Origin: Campylobacter sp. CCUG 57310
GTDB lineage: Bacteria > Campylobacterota > Campylobacteria > Campylobacterales > Campylobacteraceae
NCBI RefSeq assembly: GCF_013201975.1
Contig: NZ_CP053845.1
Location: 1,798,001 to 1,862,000, forward strand
DNA length: 64,000 bases
Direction of reading: 5' to 3'
The notes below the pieces were generated by a model, which saw only the letters and a program-made list of their open reading frames with translations, was not told the DNA's origin and searched no databases. A program made the translations under genes and the position numbers. Positions 17,387 through 26,864 of the stretch are shown here, piece by piece (the first letter of the stretch is position 1; the number at the start of each line of letters is the position of its first letter).

Positions 17387-18055
17387 TCAAATTCTAAGTT
17401 TTACGAGCTCATCTTTGACGCTCTTTTGCACCCGAAAACTATCTCTTATCTTTGAAATAGTTTTGTTTTGCACAAATTTATCAAGCCTTTTACTCTCAAG
17501 CAAATTTAAAACAGGCTCTTTAAATTTGATAAAAATTTCAGCCAAAGCCCATGCTATAGCCATTTTGACATAGTATCTCTCGTCTTTTTCGTTTATGCAA
17601 ATTTCAAAAAATTTATTAAGCTTAAATACCGCCAAATTTCTCATATAATAGACATAGAAAAAGCGCTTTTCATACTCCAAATTTGAGTCAAGACACTGTA
17701 AAAGAAGCAAATTTACAAATCTACTATCCTTAAATTTTATCGCGTCAAACTGATCGCAGATCGCCCAATTTGGCATAGTTTTTACAAATTCGCTTGCAAG
17801 AGCAAATTTACTCTCGTCATCTTTGATGTTTATAATCAAAAATGCCTTTATAGCAAATTCTTCATGGAATATAGGCTTAAAAAGACGAATTTCTTCTACG
17901 TCTAACTTGAGCGAAAAATCTTTGGCTATCTTTTTAAGCATAGGCGTTCTCACGCCCAAAATTTCAGGCTGAGATATTAGTTTTTGTGAAAAAATCCTAA
18001 ATTTTTCTTCCTTATGAGTTTGTAAAATTTCAAATAAACTATCCTTAAACTCCAC
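17387..18055 (-). CDS. AlkD-like DNA alkylation repair protein
   Basis: 222 residues with helical HEAT-like repeats. Features of the DNA alkylation repair (AlkC/AlkD) family are visible: LGVRTPMLKKIAKDF near the N-terminus, EEFAIKAFLIINIK, TMPNWAICDQFDAI, and YYVKMAIAWALAEIFIKF near the C-terminus. Such enzymes are glycosylases for alkylated purines, or noncatalytic relatives. The start overlaps the end of the MATE gene by 11 bases, so the two are co-transcribed. Confidence 0.85.
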   Translation of the reverse strand: MEFKDSLFEILQTHKEEKFRIFSQKLISQPEILGVRTPMLKKIAKDFSLKLDVEEIRLFKPIFHEEFAIKAFLIINIKDDESKFALASEFVKTMPNWAICDQFDAIKFKDSRFVNLLLLQCLDSNLEYEKRFFYVYYMRNLAVFKLNKFFEICINEKDERYYVKMAIAWALAEIFIKFKEPVLNLLESKRLDKFVQNKTISKIRDSFRVQKSVKDELVKLRI

Positions 18056-19385
18056 CGCTATCCTTTTTGAGTAATTTTTTAAGCTTAAAATACATATAAA
18101 TCAAAAAACATCCCGCCGTAAAATAGACGTTGAAAAACATGCCGATCCAAATATCTACAAGCACCCCTTTTAACATATAAACCACAAATGAAAATATGCA
18201 AATTTGAAGCACGATCAGTCGCATAGCGTTTAGCACAAACGCCATTGTAGGTTTTTTAATCGCTTGCAGGGCGCTGCCTGAGATATTTATGACTCCGTAT
18301 CCGAAAAATGCGAAAGAATTTATAAGAAGGTAGCTTTGTCCCGCACTTAAAACCTCGGCATTTGTATCAAAAAGTGAGATGATATAAGTGCCGCAAAACA
18401 CGCAAAAAGCACAGGCGAACAAACAAAAATAAAGTAAAATTTTAAGTGCGCATTTATAGCACTCTATCACACGCTCATACTCTTTGGCGCCGAAATTTCG
18501 AGATATGATGCCAAGAACGGCGGCGGCTATGCCGATGGTAGGTAGGGCGACGATCTGCTCTATCCTAAGCGCGATACCGTATCCTGCAACCGCGTTTGTG
18601 CCGTAATGGCTTATAAATTTTAGCAGTATCAGTCCGCCAAGCGACATGGAAAGATAGTTTAAGCATGCAGGCACGGCTTGCCTTAAAATCTTAGAGTAAA
18701 TTCGCCAGTCGGGCAAAAACATAGCCGGATTTTGAAAATCAATCATACCCGTTTCGCGAACTTTTTTAGACAGATAAAGAGTGCCTAAAAACTGCACGCT
18801 TGCCGTTGCAAAGGCTATCCCGCCCACCCCAAGATCAAAAATATATACATAGACATAGCAAAAAAGAGCGTTGATAAAAAGCCCTACAAACAGCCAATTT
18901 CTAAGCGTTTTTGTATCTCCAAGCGCGACCAAAACGCCGTTTAATCCCTTGATAGCCAAGAAAAACGGCGAAGCCAGAAAAATCACTCTTATATACTCAA
19001 GCGCTTCGCTTAAAAACTCATCGTTTGCACCCAACAAAACAAGCAATTTAGGCGTGATAAGATAGCCTAAAATTCCCATTGAAATAGCAAAAAGAAGCAC
19101 GAAAGCAACGCCCTTTTGAGCGTAAATTTTAGCTAAAAATTCCCTTCTTTGCCCAAGCGAATTCCCAATCAGCGCAGTAAGAGCCGAACCAAATCCAAGC
19201 CCGATACCAACGACGCTAAGATAGAGCAAAAAGCTCATCGACATGCCCGCAACCGCAGTCGTTGAGATCGTAGAAGCAAAGTAAGTTCCCGTAACGTTAT
19301 AAAGAGTGTTAAACATCATAGCAAGCCCGGCTGGTGTAGCTATGGTGATGATAAGCGGGCGAATCGGGTCTTTTATGAGGTTCAA
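18045..19385 (-). CDS. MATE family efflux transporter
   Basis: 446 residues with about twelve hydrophobic helices in two similar halves. The N-terminal LIKDPIRPLIITIATPAGLAMM and the mid-protein VPACLNYLSMSLGG are typical of MATE/DinF-type transporters. These export drugs or metabolites using Na+ or H+. It is followed with overlap by the AlkD-like gene. The substrate is unknown. Confidence 0.9.
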   Translation of the reverse strand: MNLIKDPIRPLIITIATPAGLAMMFNTLYNVTGTYFASTISTTAVAGMSMSFLLYLSVVGIGLGFGSALTALIGNSLGQRREFLAKIYAQKGVAFVLLFAISMGILGYLITPKLLVLLGANDEFLSEALEYIRVIFLASPFFLAIKGLNGVLVALGDTKTLRNWLFVGLFINALFCYVYVYIFDLGVGGIAFATASVQFLGTLYLSKKVRETGMIDFQNPAMFLPDWRIYSKILRQAVPACLNYLSMSLGGLILLKFISHYGTNAVAGYGIALRIEQIVALPTIGIAAAVLGIISRNFGAKEYERVIECYKCALKILLYFCLFACAFCVFCGTYIISLFDTNAEVLSAGQSYLLINSFAFFGYGVINISGSALQAIKKPTMAFVLNAMRLIVLQICIFSFVVYMLKGVLVDIWIGMFFNVYFTAGCFLIYMYFKLKKLLKKDSGGV

Positions 19386-19800
19386 ATTTTGCCTTTTTGC
19401 TTAGTTGCGGACAAATTTTAGCAAATTTATTCAGCCCATAGGGTTAAATTTCTAAATTTATACAGGTCTTTTTATGAAAAACGAATTTAATCACAGCCTG
19501 CATGACTTTATAAATTCCACAAATAATGCGTTATAAACATTTTATTTTGGGCTATTTACAATTTATCGGCAAGCAAGCTACTCTGCAAACAATCATTGCG
19601 AAAAACTAGCGAATTTACGATTATAAAGATTGGGTTTTGCTCATAAGGCAAATAGTTTAAATTTGATAGTATATAGTAGAAAAATTTCGCTTTAAGCCGT
19701 GCCGACTATAGGCATATAAGATAAAAGCGGATTTATATTTTATAGATTTCAAATTTGTCGCCCGCATAAAAGCGAGCGAGTAAAATTTGATTTTTAAATT
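19386..19800. other. Intergenic region, no functional gene seen
   Basis: About 415 bases between two minus-strand genes. A 20-codon open stretch with ATG at 19474 (MKNEFNHSLHDFINST...) ends at a TAA and looks like the start of a larger protein that has decayed. Nothing else was found; promoters for the MATE gene are expected near the left edge. Confidence 0.3.
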
Positions 19801-20541
19801 TTAGGCTTTACTTTCGTCTTCAAGTCGTTTTGCTTTTTTGCGAGCATAGATATTTAAAAGCTCGACCGCAAGCGAAAATCCCATCGCAAAGTAGATATAA
19901 GCCTTAGGCACGTGCAAGCCGAGTCCTTCGCCCACAAGAGCAAATCCGATCAGGATAAGGAAGGCAAGAGCGAGAATTTTGATCGTAGGGTTGTTGTCCA
20001 CGAAATTTGATATCGATTTTGAAGCAAACATCATCACGCCAACAGCGATGATAACAGCTAAAATCATAATCTCAATGTGATCTGCCATACCGACTGCCGT
20101 TATAACGCTATCAAGCGAAAAGACTATATCAAGGATGGCGATTTCAGTGATGATAACTAAGAAATTTGCCTTTTTCGCCGTCTCTTTGTGCGATTCGCCG
20201 TGCTCGCCGGTTACGTTTGAGTGTATCTCAAGAGTTGATTTGGCAATAAGGAAAAGTCCTCCTAAAATAAGCACCAAATCACGCCCCGTAATCGTAAAAT
20301 CAAATACGCTAAAAAGCGGTTTTGTAAGCTTCATGATCCAAAATAGCGAAAGCAACAACAATATACGAGTAATCATCGCAAAACTTAGCCCCATCAGTCT
20401 AGCCTTATCGCGCTGATGAGGAGGGAGCTTGCCGACTAAAATCGCTATAAATATGATGTTATCGATACCCAAAACTATCTCAAGTCCGGTAAGCGTAACT
20501 AGTGATAGCCAAGCTTCAGGAGAGCTGATCCATTCAAACAT
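19801..20541 (-). CDS. TerC family integral membrane protein
   Basis: 246 residues with seven or more hydrophobic helices. Acidic membrane motifs define the family: GLEIVLGIDNIIFIAIL near the N-terminus and EIAILDIVFSLDSVITAVG in the middle. Members are linked to tellurite resistance and to manganese or other metal export, often loading metals on secreted proteins. It is a single gene with its own upstream region. Confidence 0.9.
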   Translation of the reverse strand: MFEWISSPEAWLSLVTLTGLEIVLGIDNIIFIAILVGKLPPHQRDKARLMGLSFAMITRILLLLSLFWIMKLTKPLFSVFDFTITGRDLVLILGGLFLIAKSTLEIHSNVTGEHGESHKETAKKANFLVIITEIAILDIVFSLDSVITAVGMADHIEIMILAVIIAVGVMMFASKSISNFVDNNPTIKILALAFLILIGFALVGEGLGLHVPKAYIYFAMGFSLAVELLNIYARKKAKRLEDESKA

Positions 20542-20620
20542 TCCGATATATCCTTTGTAGAAATTTAAATTTGATTATATGTAAAATTTGGTTTAAACTT
20601 TATGAAATTTTATTATTAAA

Positions 20621-21655
20621 TCAAAGCGCCTTAATATCTCTCACAAGAGCTTCCACATCCTCTTTTGCGCTGGACCAGCTTGTGCATACTCTGATGAAAT
20701 TTCCCCCGTCTTTCGTCTTGTAAAAATTTGCAAACAGATATTTTTTACTCAGCTTTTCAAGCTGCTCATCGGTTAGGATGAAAAACTGCTGATTCGTATA
20801 AGAATTCGCCTGAGCCTTTATGCCTTTTGCCTCAAAAGCTTCTCTTATCTTAAGTGCGTAAGAGACTGCATTTTTGCAAATTTCAAAGTATAAATTATCG
20901 CTAAAAAGCACGTCAAACTGAAGCCCAAGCATCCTGCCTTTGGCTAAAAGCGCGCCCCGCTGCTTCATAATATGCCTAAAATCTCTTTTAAGAGCGTCAT
21001 TTGTGATGACAACGGCTTCGCCAAACATCGCTCCACACTTTGTCCCTCCTATATAAAAAATATCGCTAAGTGTTGCGACATCGCTTAAATTTAGATCGCA
21101 ATGCTTGCTAGTAAGTGCATACCCAAGACGCGCGCCGTCTATAAAAAGAGGTAAATTTCTTTGTTTGCAAACCCTACTTAGCTCGTTAAGCTCCGCCTTA
21201 GAATAAAGCGTGCCGCTTTCTGTAGGAATAGAGATATAAACCATCCCGGGAGCTACGGTGTGACATCTTACGGGATCGTTTTCGTAAAGCTCGCAATACT
21301 CTTCAACCTGAGCGGCACTTATCTTGCCGTCTATTGAAGGCAGGATCAAAACCTTATGCCCACCAGCTTCTATCGCGCCTGTTTCATGCACGGCAATGTG
21401 CCCGCTATCAGGAGATAGCACGCCTTGATGAGGTCGCAATATCGAAGCTATAACGACTGAATTAGTCTGCGTGCCGCCTACTAAAAAATGCACATCCGCA
21501 TTAGGCGTACCGCAAGCCGCTCTTATCTTGTCCGCTGCGCTTTTGCAGTATCTATCATCGCCGTATCCCAGAGTTTGATCATCGTTGGTTAAAGCAAATT
21601 TTTCAAGTATTTTTGGATGAACTCCGCTTGCATAATCGCACTGAAAATGTATCAT
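20621..21655 (-). CDS. Low-specificity threonine aldolase family protein
   Basis: 344 residues, a fold-type I PLP enzyme. The PLP-binding Lys lies in YIGGTKCGAMFGEAVV, and the cofactor Asp in LPLFIDGARLGYAL. The N-terminal DYASGVHPKILEKFA and FLVGGTQTNSVVIAS are also typical. It cleaves threonine or allo-threonine to glycine and acetaldehyde, or related beta-hydroxy amino acids. It is a single gene with no operon partner visible. Confidence 0.9.
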   Translation of the reverse strand: MIHFQCDYASGVHPKILEKFALTNDDQTLGYGDDRYCKSAADKIRAACGTPNADVHFLVGGTQTNSVVIASILRPHQGVLSPDSGHIAVHETGAIEAGGHKVLILPSIDGKISAAQVEEYCELYENDPVRCHTVAPGMVYISIPTESGTLYSKAELNELSRVCKQRNLPLFIDGARLGYALTSKHCDLNLSDVATLSDIFYIGGTKCGAMFGEAVVITNDALKRDFRHIMKQRGALLAKGRMLGLQFDVLFSDNLYFEICKNAVSYALKIREAFEAKGIKAQANSYTNQQFFILTDEQLEKLSKKYLFANFYKTKDGGNFIRVCTSWSSAKEDVEALVRDIKAL

Positions 21656-21795
21656 ATTTCCTCTTTGTTATTTTATTCAAGCCCGAATTATACAACAAAA
21701 TTATTTTTAAGGCTTCAAATTTAATTAATCAAATTAAATTTTTTGATATTTATTTAATTCTCATTAAGCTTTTTTTATTAATTCATTAACTAAAA

Positions 21796-21810
21796 TAACA
21801 ACGATTATTA
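21796..21810. promoter_or_regulatory. Fur-box-like site before the TonB receptor gene
   Basis: TAACAACGATTATTA agrees with the 7-1-7 Fur consensus at 11 of 14 informative positions. It lies about 20 bases before the receptor ATG, where repressor binding would block expression. A second AT-rich AATTCTCATT element lies ~40 bases upstream. Confidence 0.5.
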
Positions 21811-21831
21811 AAATCCATACTAAGGCAAAAA

Positions 21832-24030
21832 ATGAAAGTATCTATGGCTTTATCTATTTTACTGGTTTGTCCAATTATATTATCGGCAAATAACGATCAA
21901 AATTCGCCGGTAAATTTAAAAACATCCAAGATTGAAGAGGTGGCTGATTTAGATATCACCGAAAAAACCGGCTCATACACAACCTCTCAAATGACTACCG
22001 CAACAGGACTTGAGTTATCCATAAGACAAACTCCTCAATCGGTAAGCGTAGTAAGCAATAAGCTTATAAAAGATTTGGCTTTAAACGAAGTAAGCGATGC
22101 TCTTGGATACTCAACGGGAGTTTATGTAAATTCCGAACTGGGCAGAAAAAATATGCAAATTCGAGGCTTTAATATAGACAATGTTCAAGAAGATGGAGTC
22201 GCATCTTCAGTCGCAACTTCACTCCAAGGAGATCTTGGTTACTCAAAAGAGATGAGTTCTCTTATATTTTACGACAGAATCGAGGTTTTAAGGGGCGTAG
22301 CGGGTCTTACTCAATCAAATTCGGAGCCAAGCGGAACTATAAATCTAATACGCAAAAAACCTACGAAAGAATTTCAAGGATCAGGCAGTTTAAGCGCTGC
22401 AAGCTGGAGTAACTATGGAGGAAATTTCGATATTTCGGACAGTCTAAATTCAAGCAAGACTATAAGGGCTAGATTTATAGGAAGTTTAAACAAAACAGGA
22501 TCTTTTAAAGATACTATCTCGGGACAAAAAGAGGCTGCGGGAGTAATGTTTGGCTTTGATATAGGCGATAATAGCGTATTAAATGCCGGCACTATATATC
22601 AAAAAACAACCGGAGTGTATGACGTTTATGGAATCCCTTCAGTTGACGGCAACGGAAATTTATTAAATTTAGATAGAAAATCTTATTTTGGAGCCGATTG
22701 GAGCCAAGACAAATATCAAAAAATAAATACTTTTGCGGATTTAACTCATTTTTTTAGTGACGATTGGAGCTTATCGGGCAAGATTAATTACACCAAAAGC
22801 GAGGGAAATTTTAAATTCGGACAACTTTGGGGAGTTAATCCTTACGGCTCAAGAACTCACTTTATAAGAAGGCAAAAATTTGGAAATTCGGGCGATGAAA
22901 TAAATTTCAAATTAGATTTGGTCGGAAAATACGAACTACTAAATCAAAATCACGATTTTTTTACAAATGCCGGAATTTCAAAAGAGAAATTTACCACACA
23001 AAGCAAATGGGGTAGAAATTTGCAAGGATATTCGATATATGACTTTGATGCAAAGAGCATACCTGAGCCAAATTGGGATTTAAACTCAAATTTAATCCTT
23101 AATAACAAAAGCCTCACAACAATATATCAGCAGTCCGTAACAAGCGGAACAAGGATCAATTTTACGGATAATTTACATCTGCTGGCAGGTGTTAGATTTA
23201 GCAGAGTTAAAAGAGAAAGCGCAAGCGAAAATTTATTAATAAATATTTCTACGAATAACCAAATAATGACCAAGAGTAAATTTACTCCTTATGCAGGTCT
23301 TACTTGGGATTTTGCTCAAAACCACTCTTTTTATATAAGTTACGCAGAGATATTTAAGCCTCAACCCGTAAAATCAAAAGACGGTAATTATATAGAGCCT
23401 TTAGTGGGTTCAAGCTACGAAACGGGTATAAAATCGGAATTTTTTGACAAACGCTTAAATACGGCTATCGCACTCTTTCGCATAGAGCAAGAAAATAGAG
23501 CCACATCTGATATAGCGGATCCGACATCGTTTTTTGCCGACGGAAGAGTAAGAAGTGAAGGATTAGACATTGAAATTTCAGGCGAAATTTCAAAAAATTG
23601 GCAAATTTTTGCAGGATACACTTTAAATAAAAGTAAATATGTAAAATCAGAAATCACGAGCAGAGATACCGATACTACAAAAGGAGCGCTTGCGAATGCA
23701 TATACGCCAAGACATATATTTAGGTTGTATACGAGCTATCAGGTGCCGACATTTGAGGCTCTTAGAGTATCTACAGGAGTTAGATATCAGTCAAAAACAA
23801 GCTCAAAATACAAAAAGACGCTTGCACTTACTCCACCCGATCAAGAAGCTTACGCTCTTTGGGATGCAAACATAAACTATAAGATTAATAAAAATTTCGA
23901 TATAGGATTTAACGTCAAAAATATAACCGATAAAAGATACTTTTTAAATACAAGCACAAGAGTTGCGGGAGGAAGAAATTATTACGGAGATCCAAGAAAT
24001 TTCACACTAACTATCGACTATACTTATTAA
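21832..24030 (+). CDS. TonB-dependent siderophore receptor
   Basis: 732 residues. A signal peptide (about 1-20) leads to a plug domain (TPQSVSVVSNKLIKDL, GYSTGVYV, MQIRGFNID, IEVLRGVAGL) and a 22-strand barrel. It ends with the C-terminal FDIGFNVKNITDKRYF and NFTLTIDYTY. The plug resembles ferrichrome/pyoverdine-type receptors but lacks an N-terminal signalling (STN) domain, so surface signalling is not expected. It probably imports a ferric siderophore made by other microbes, since no siderophore synthesis genes are in the window. A Fur-like site supports iron control. Confidence 0.92.
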   Translation: MKVSMALSILLVCPIILSANNDQNSPVNLKTSKIEEVADLDITEKTGSYTTSQMTTATGLELSIRQTPQSVSVVSNKLIKDLALNEVSDALGYSTGVYVNSELGRKNMQIRGFNIDNVQEDGVASSVATSLQGDLGYSKEMSSLIFYDRIEVLRGVAGLTQSNSEPSGTINLIRKKPTKEFQGSGSLSAASWSNYGGNFDISDSLNSSKTIRARFIGSLNKTGSFKDTISGQKEAAGVMFGFDIGDNSVLNAGTIYQKTTGVYDVYGIPSVDGNGNLLNLDRKSYFGADWSQDKYQKINTFADLTHFFSDDWSLSGKINYTKSEGNFKFGQLWGVNPYGSRTHFIRRQKFGNSGDEINFKLDLVGKYELLNQNHDFFTNAGISKEKFTTQSKWGRNLQGYSIYDFDAKSIPEPNWDLNSNLILNNKSLTTIYQQSVTSGTRINFTDNLHLLAGVRFSRVKRESASENLLINISTNNQIMTKSKFTPYAGLTWDFAQNHSFYISYAEIFKPQPVKSKDGNYIEPLVGSSYETGIKSEFFDKRLNTAIALFRIEQENRATSDIADPTSFFADGRVRSEGLDIEISGEISKNWQIFAGYTLNKSKYVKSEITSRDTDTTKGALANAYTPRHIFRLYTSYQVPTFEALRVSTGVRYQSKTSSKYKKTLALTPPDQEAYALWDANINYKINKNFDIGFNVKNITDKRYFLNTSTRVAGGRNYYGDPRNFTLTIDYTY

Positions 24031-24162
24031 ATTTAAATTTTCAGGTCTATCTTAATAGTCCTGAAAATAAAAAACCGCTTTAAATCTTACATAAAATAAT
24101 TGTCTATTAAGAAGTGTAATGCTACAATTTGTGGTTTTATTTTTGAGATTTTATAAGAAATT

Positions 24163-24237
24163 TGGTGACCCATACGAGACTCGAACTCGTGTTACCGCCG
24201 TGAAAGGGCGATGTCCTAACCGCTAGACGAATGGGCC
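24163..24237 (-). tRNA. tRNA-Glu (TTC)
   Basis: 75 bases including encoded CCA; acceptor GGCCCAT/ATGGGTC and anticodon loop TTTCACG giving TTC. It is isolated from the five-gene cluster and runs opposite to both flanking genes. Confidence 0.95.
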
Positions 24238-24303
24238 ACTGAATTGCGGAAATGTGATTTTATCTCAACAATATTTAAAAATAGCTTAATAAAAAGTGAG
24301 TAA

Positions 24304-24783
24304 ATGTATAAAATATTAAAAAATTTGTTTTTTGTAGCGATAGTTTTTTTGATTTCGGGTTGCGCTTCGCTTAAAACTCCTAAAATTTCAAACAGCTTTC
24401 AAATCACTATACTTTCGCCGGCTATTAAAATAAACGACGTAGGGTTTTTGCATAAGAGTAAAAATTCCATAAATTTGCAAATTTATAGCTCGGGCATAAA
24501 TACGCTAAATATCAAAATTAACGATAAAATTTGCACAAATCAAGTGTGTTACGAAAAACTGGAATTCAATAAAAAATTCTTAGGAAACGAACACTACGAG
24601 GAGCTTTTTAGCGAAATTTTGCAAAGAAAGCCGATATACAACCGAGCAAATTTAGAAACAAATTCGTGCGGATTCAAACAAGATATAAGCAAATATTCAT
24701 TAAAATACGAAGTTTGCCATGAAAAAACAAGTTTTCAGGACACAAAAAATCGTATAAAAATAATAATTAAAGAGCTTAAATGA
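24304..24783 (+). CDS. Small lipoprotein of unknown function
   Basis: 159 residues. The N-terminus is a lipoprotein signal with lipobox ISGC (Cys about residue 20). The rest is polar, with four further cysteines (ICTNQVC, SCGF, VCHE). The stop overlaps the endonuclease IV start by ATGA. I recognise no domain; it is an envelope protein placed by chance or history in the nfo transcript. Confidence 0.75.
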   Translation: MYKILKNLFFVAIVFLISGCASLKTPKISNSFQITILSPAIKINDVGFLHKSKNSINLQIYSSGINTLNIKINDKICTNQVCYEKLEFNKKFLGNEHYEELFSEILQRKPIYNRANLETNSCGFKQDISKYSLKYEVCHEKTSFQDTKNRIKIIIKELK

Positions 24784-25616
24784 AATATATCGGAGCGCAC
24801 GTAAGCGCAAGCGGAGGCGTAGAAAATGCGCCTTTAAATGCGATGAAAATCGGCGCAAACGCATTTGCATTGTTTGTCAAAAATCAACGCCAGTGGAGTG
24901 CAAAGCCTCTAAGCAAGGAAAATATTAGCCAATTTAAAGAAAATTTGCGCCTTGCAAACATAAGCCCCAAGCACGTCTTACCGCATAATAGCTACTTAAT
25001 AAATTTAGGCCATTTTGACGATGAAAAACGCCAAATTTCAATAGACGCTTTTTTAGACGAAGTCGCTCGCGTAGAACAACTCGGGCTTGAACTTATAAAT
25101 TTTCATCCGGGCTCGCACTTAAAAGAAATTTCAACCGAAGCCTGCTTGGACAACATCGCAAATTCTATAAATTTCATCCTTGAAAATAGCCAAAACGTAA
25201 AACTCATCATCGAAAACACGGCAGGTCAAGGAAGCAACCTCGGCTTTAAATTCGAACACCTCGCATACCTCATCAACAAATGCAACGACAAATCCCGCAT
25301 AGGCGTTTGTCTTGATACATGCCATACGTTTGCCGCGGGTTATGACATAAAAGAAAACTACGATAAAACCATGAAAGAATTTGACGATATAGTAGGCTTC
25401 AAATATCTTTGCGCGATGCACTTAAACGACACCAAATTCGGTCTTGGATCAAAAAAAGATAGGCACGAGAGTCTAGGCAAAGGGTGTTTGGGCTCTAAGA
25501 CTTTTGAAAACATAATAAAAGATAAAAGAACTGATGAAATTCCCTTGATACTTGAGACTATTGACGATAGTATTTGGGCGGATGAAATTAAATTTTTAAG
25601 AAATTTTACAAATTAG
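24780..25616 (+). CDS. nfo: Endonuclease IV (AP endonuclease)
   Basis: 278 residues, a TIM-barrel enzyme that cuts DNA 5' of abasic sites using three zinc ions. Metal-site motifs are visible: [51 protein letters not shown]. Length matches the family (about 280). It is translated with the upstream lipoprotein gene and lies 10 bases before the FadL-like gene. Confidence 0.97.
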   Translation: MKYIGAHVSASGGVENAPLNAMKIGANAFALFVKNQRQWSAKPLSKENISQFKENLRLANISPKHVLPHNSYLINLGHFDDEKRQISIDAFLDEVARVEQLGLELINFHPGSHLKEISTEACLDNIANSINFILENSQNVKLIIENTAGQGSNLGFKFEHLAYLINKCNDKSRIGVCLDTCHTFAAGYDIKENYDKTMKEFDDIVGFKYLCAMHLNDTKFGLGSKKDRHESLGKGCLGSKTFENIIKDKRTDEIPLILETIDDSIWADEIKFLRNFTN

Positions 25617-25626
25617 GAGGTAATTT

Positions 25627-26856
25627 ATGAAAAAATATCTGATCGGCTCTTTGGTAGCCTGCACTTTTTTAAGCGGTGCGGGATTTAAAATTTCAGAACA
25701 AAGCAACGACGGAACGGCTCTTTTAAACTCAAACGTCGCCACAAGCTTTGGTCCTGACGCATCTTATTACAACCCTGCAAATATGATGTTTTTAGATGAT
25801 TCTAGGCACTATTTTGAAAACTCGTTTTCGTATTTGCACCTTAACAAAATAAAATTTACCGATAAAAGCGGTCAAAAATACGAATCAAAAGCGGCAAGAG
25901 CTTTTGTTCCGACATTTCACTTCGTATCGCCTGAATACTACGCAAACTGGAGATTTGGTCTTTCTTTATTTGCTCCTGCAGGAATTGCGATGAGATGGGA
26001 TCATCCTGCCGCCAAAGCAACCGCACAAAAATTTCAGCTAAAAGTTTTTGAAGTAAATCCAACCGCAGCTTATAGGATAACTGACGATCTTGCCATAGGT
26101 TTTGGTCTAAGAGCGCTTTATTCTCAAGGTAGGGCTTCAAGCGAAGCGATGATACCTAGGGCTGGAGCAACAAGTCGCACACTAAAAGGCGACGGTATAA
26201 ATTTTGGCTACAACGTAGCGCTTACCTATAAACCTACCGAAAATTTGAGCCTAGCTGCGACTTACCGCTCAAAAGTAATGATGAAACTAAAAGGAGATGC
26301 CAAGATAGACGTGCCGGTAGGTGCTGATTACGATAATAAAGCAAGAGTAGAAGTCCCTATGCCTGCTGCTCTTGTTTTGGCTACTTCATACAAATTTAAA
26401 GACACGACATTTATGTTTGCATATGAGAGAACCTACTGGTCGGCATGGAAAGAACTAGACTTTAACTACGATAACGCAACTGCGGCTCAAAACGCAAATC
26501 CATTCTTTCAAGCATATGACAAAGCCCACCCAAGAGATTGGAAAGATACCAACTCATACCGCTTAGGTGTAGCTCACGATGCTACAAACAAGCTAAGAGT
26601 AATGGCAGGCTTTATGTATGACGAGGCGGCTTCTCGTGCCGATAAAACAGGATTTGAGCTACCTGATACTAAATCATATGTCTATTCCGCAGGCTTTAAC
26701 TACAAATTTAGCGACGACTTGGAATTCGGGCTTGCTTATATGTACCAAGACAGAAAGGCTAGAGAGGTTACTAGAACTATACAATTTTATCCGGACGGTA
26801 AATTTGAAAAAGCAAACGCCCAAATCGTAAATCTAGGTGTGAAATATAAATTTTAA
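25627..26856 (+). CDS. FadL/TodX-family outer membrane channel
   Basis: 409 residues. The signal peptide ends near GAGF, and the mature start FKISEQSNDGTALLNS matches the family, whose N-terminus plugs the barrel. The conserved DASYYNPANMMF (NPA motif) follows, and the protein ends in aromatic strand residues (LGVKYKF). It should admit long-chain fatty acids or other hydrophobic compounds. The acyl-CoA synthetase gene starts 8 bases after the stop, which supports fatty acid as substrate. TTAGGAGG is upstream. Confidence 0.9.
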   Translation: MKKYLIGSLVACTFLSGAGFKISEQSNDGTALLNSNVATSFGPDASYYNPANMMFLDDSRHYFENSFSYLHLNKIKFTDKSGQKYESKAARAFVPTFHFVSPEYYANWRFGLSLFAPAGIAMRWDHPAAKATAQKFQLKVFEVNPTAAYRITDDLAIGFGLRALYSQGRASSEAMIPRAGATSRTLKGDGINFGYNVALTYKPTENLSLAATYRSKVMMKLKGDAKIDVPVGADYDNKARVEVPMPAALVLATSYKFKDTTFMFAYERTYWSAWKELDFNYDNATAAQNANPFFQAYDKAHPRDWKDTNSYRLGVAHDATNKLRVMAGFMYDEAASRADKTGFELPDTKSYVYSAGFNYKFSDDLEFGLAYMYQDRKAREVTRTIQFYPDGKFEKANAQIVNLGVKYKF

Positions 26857-26864
26857 GGCACAAA

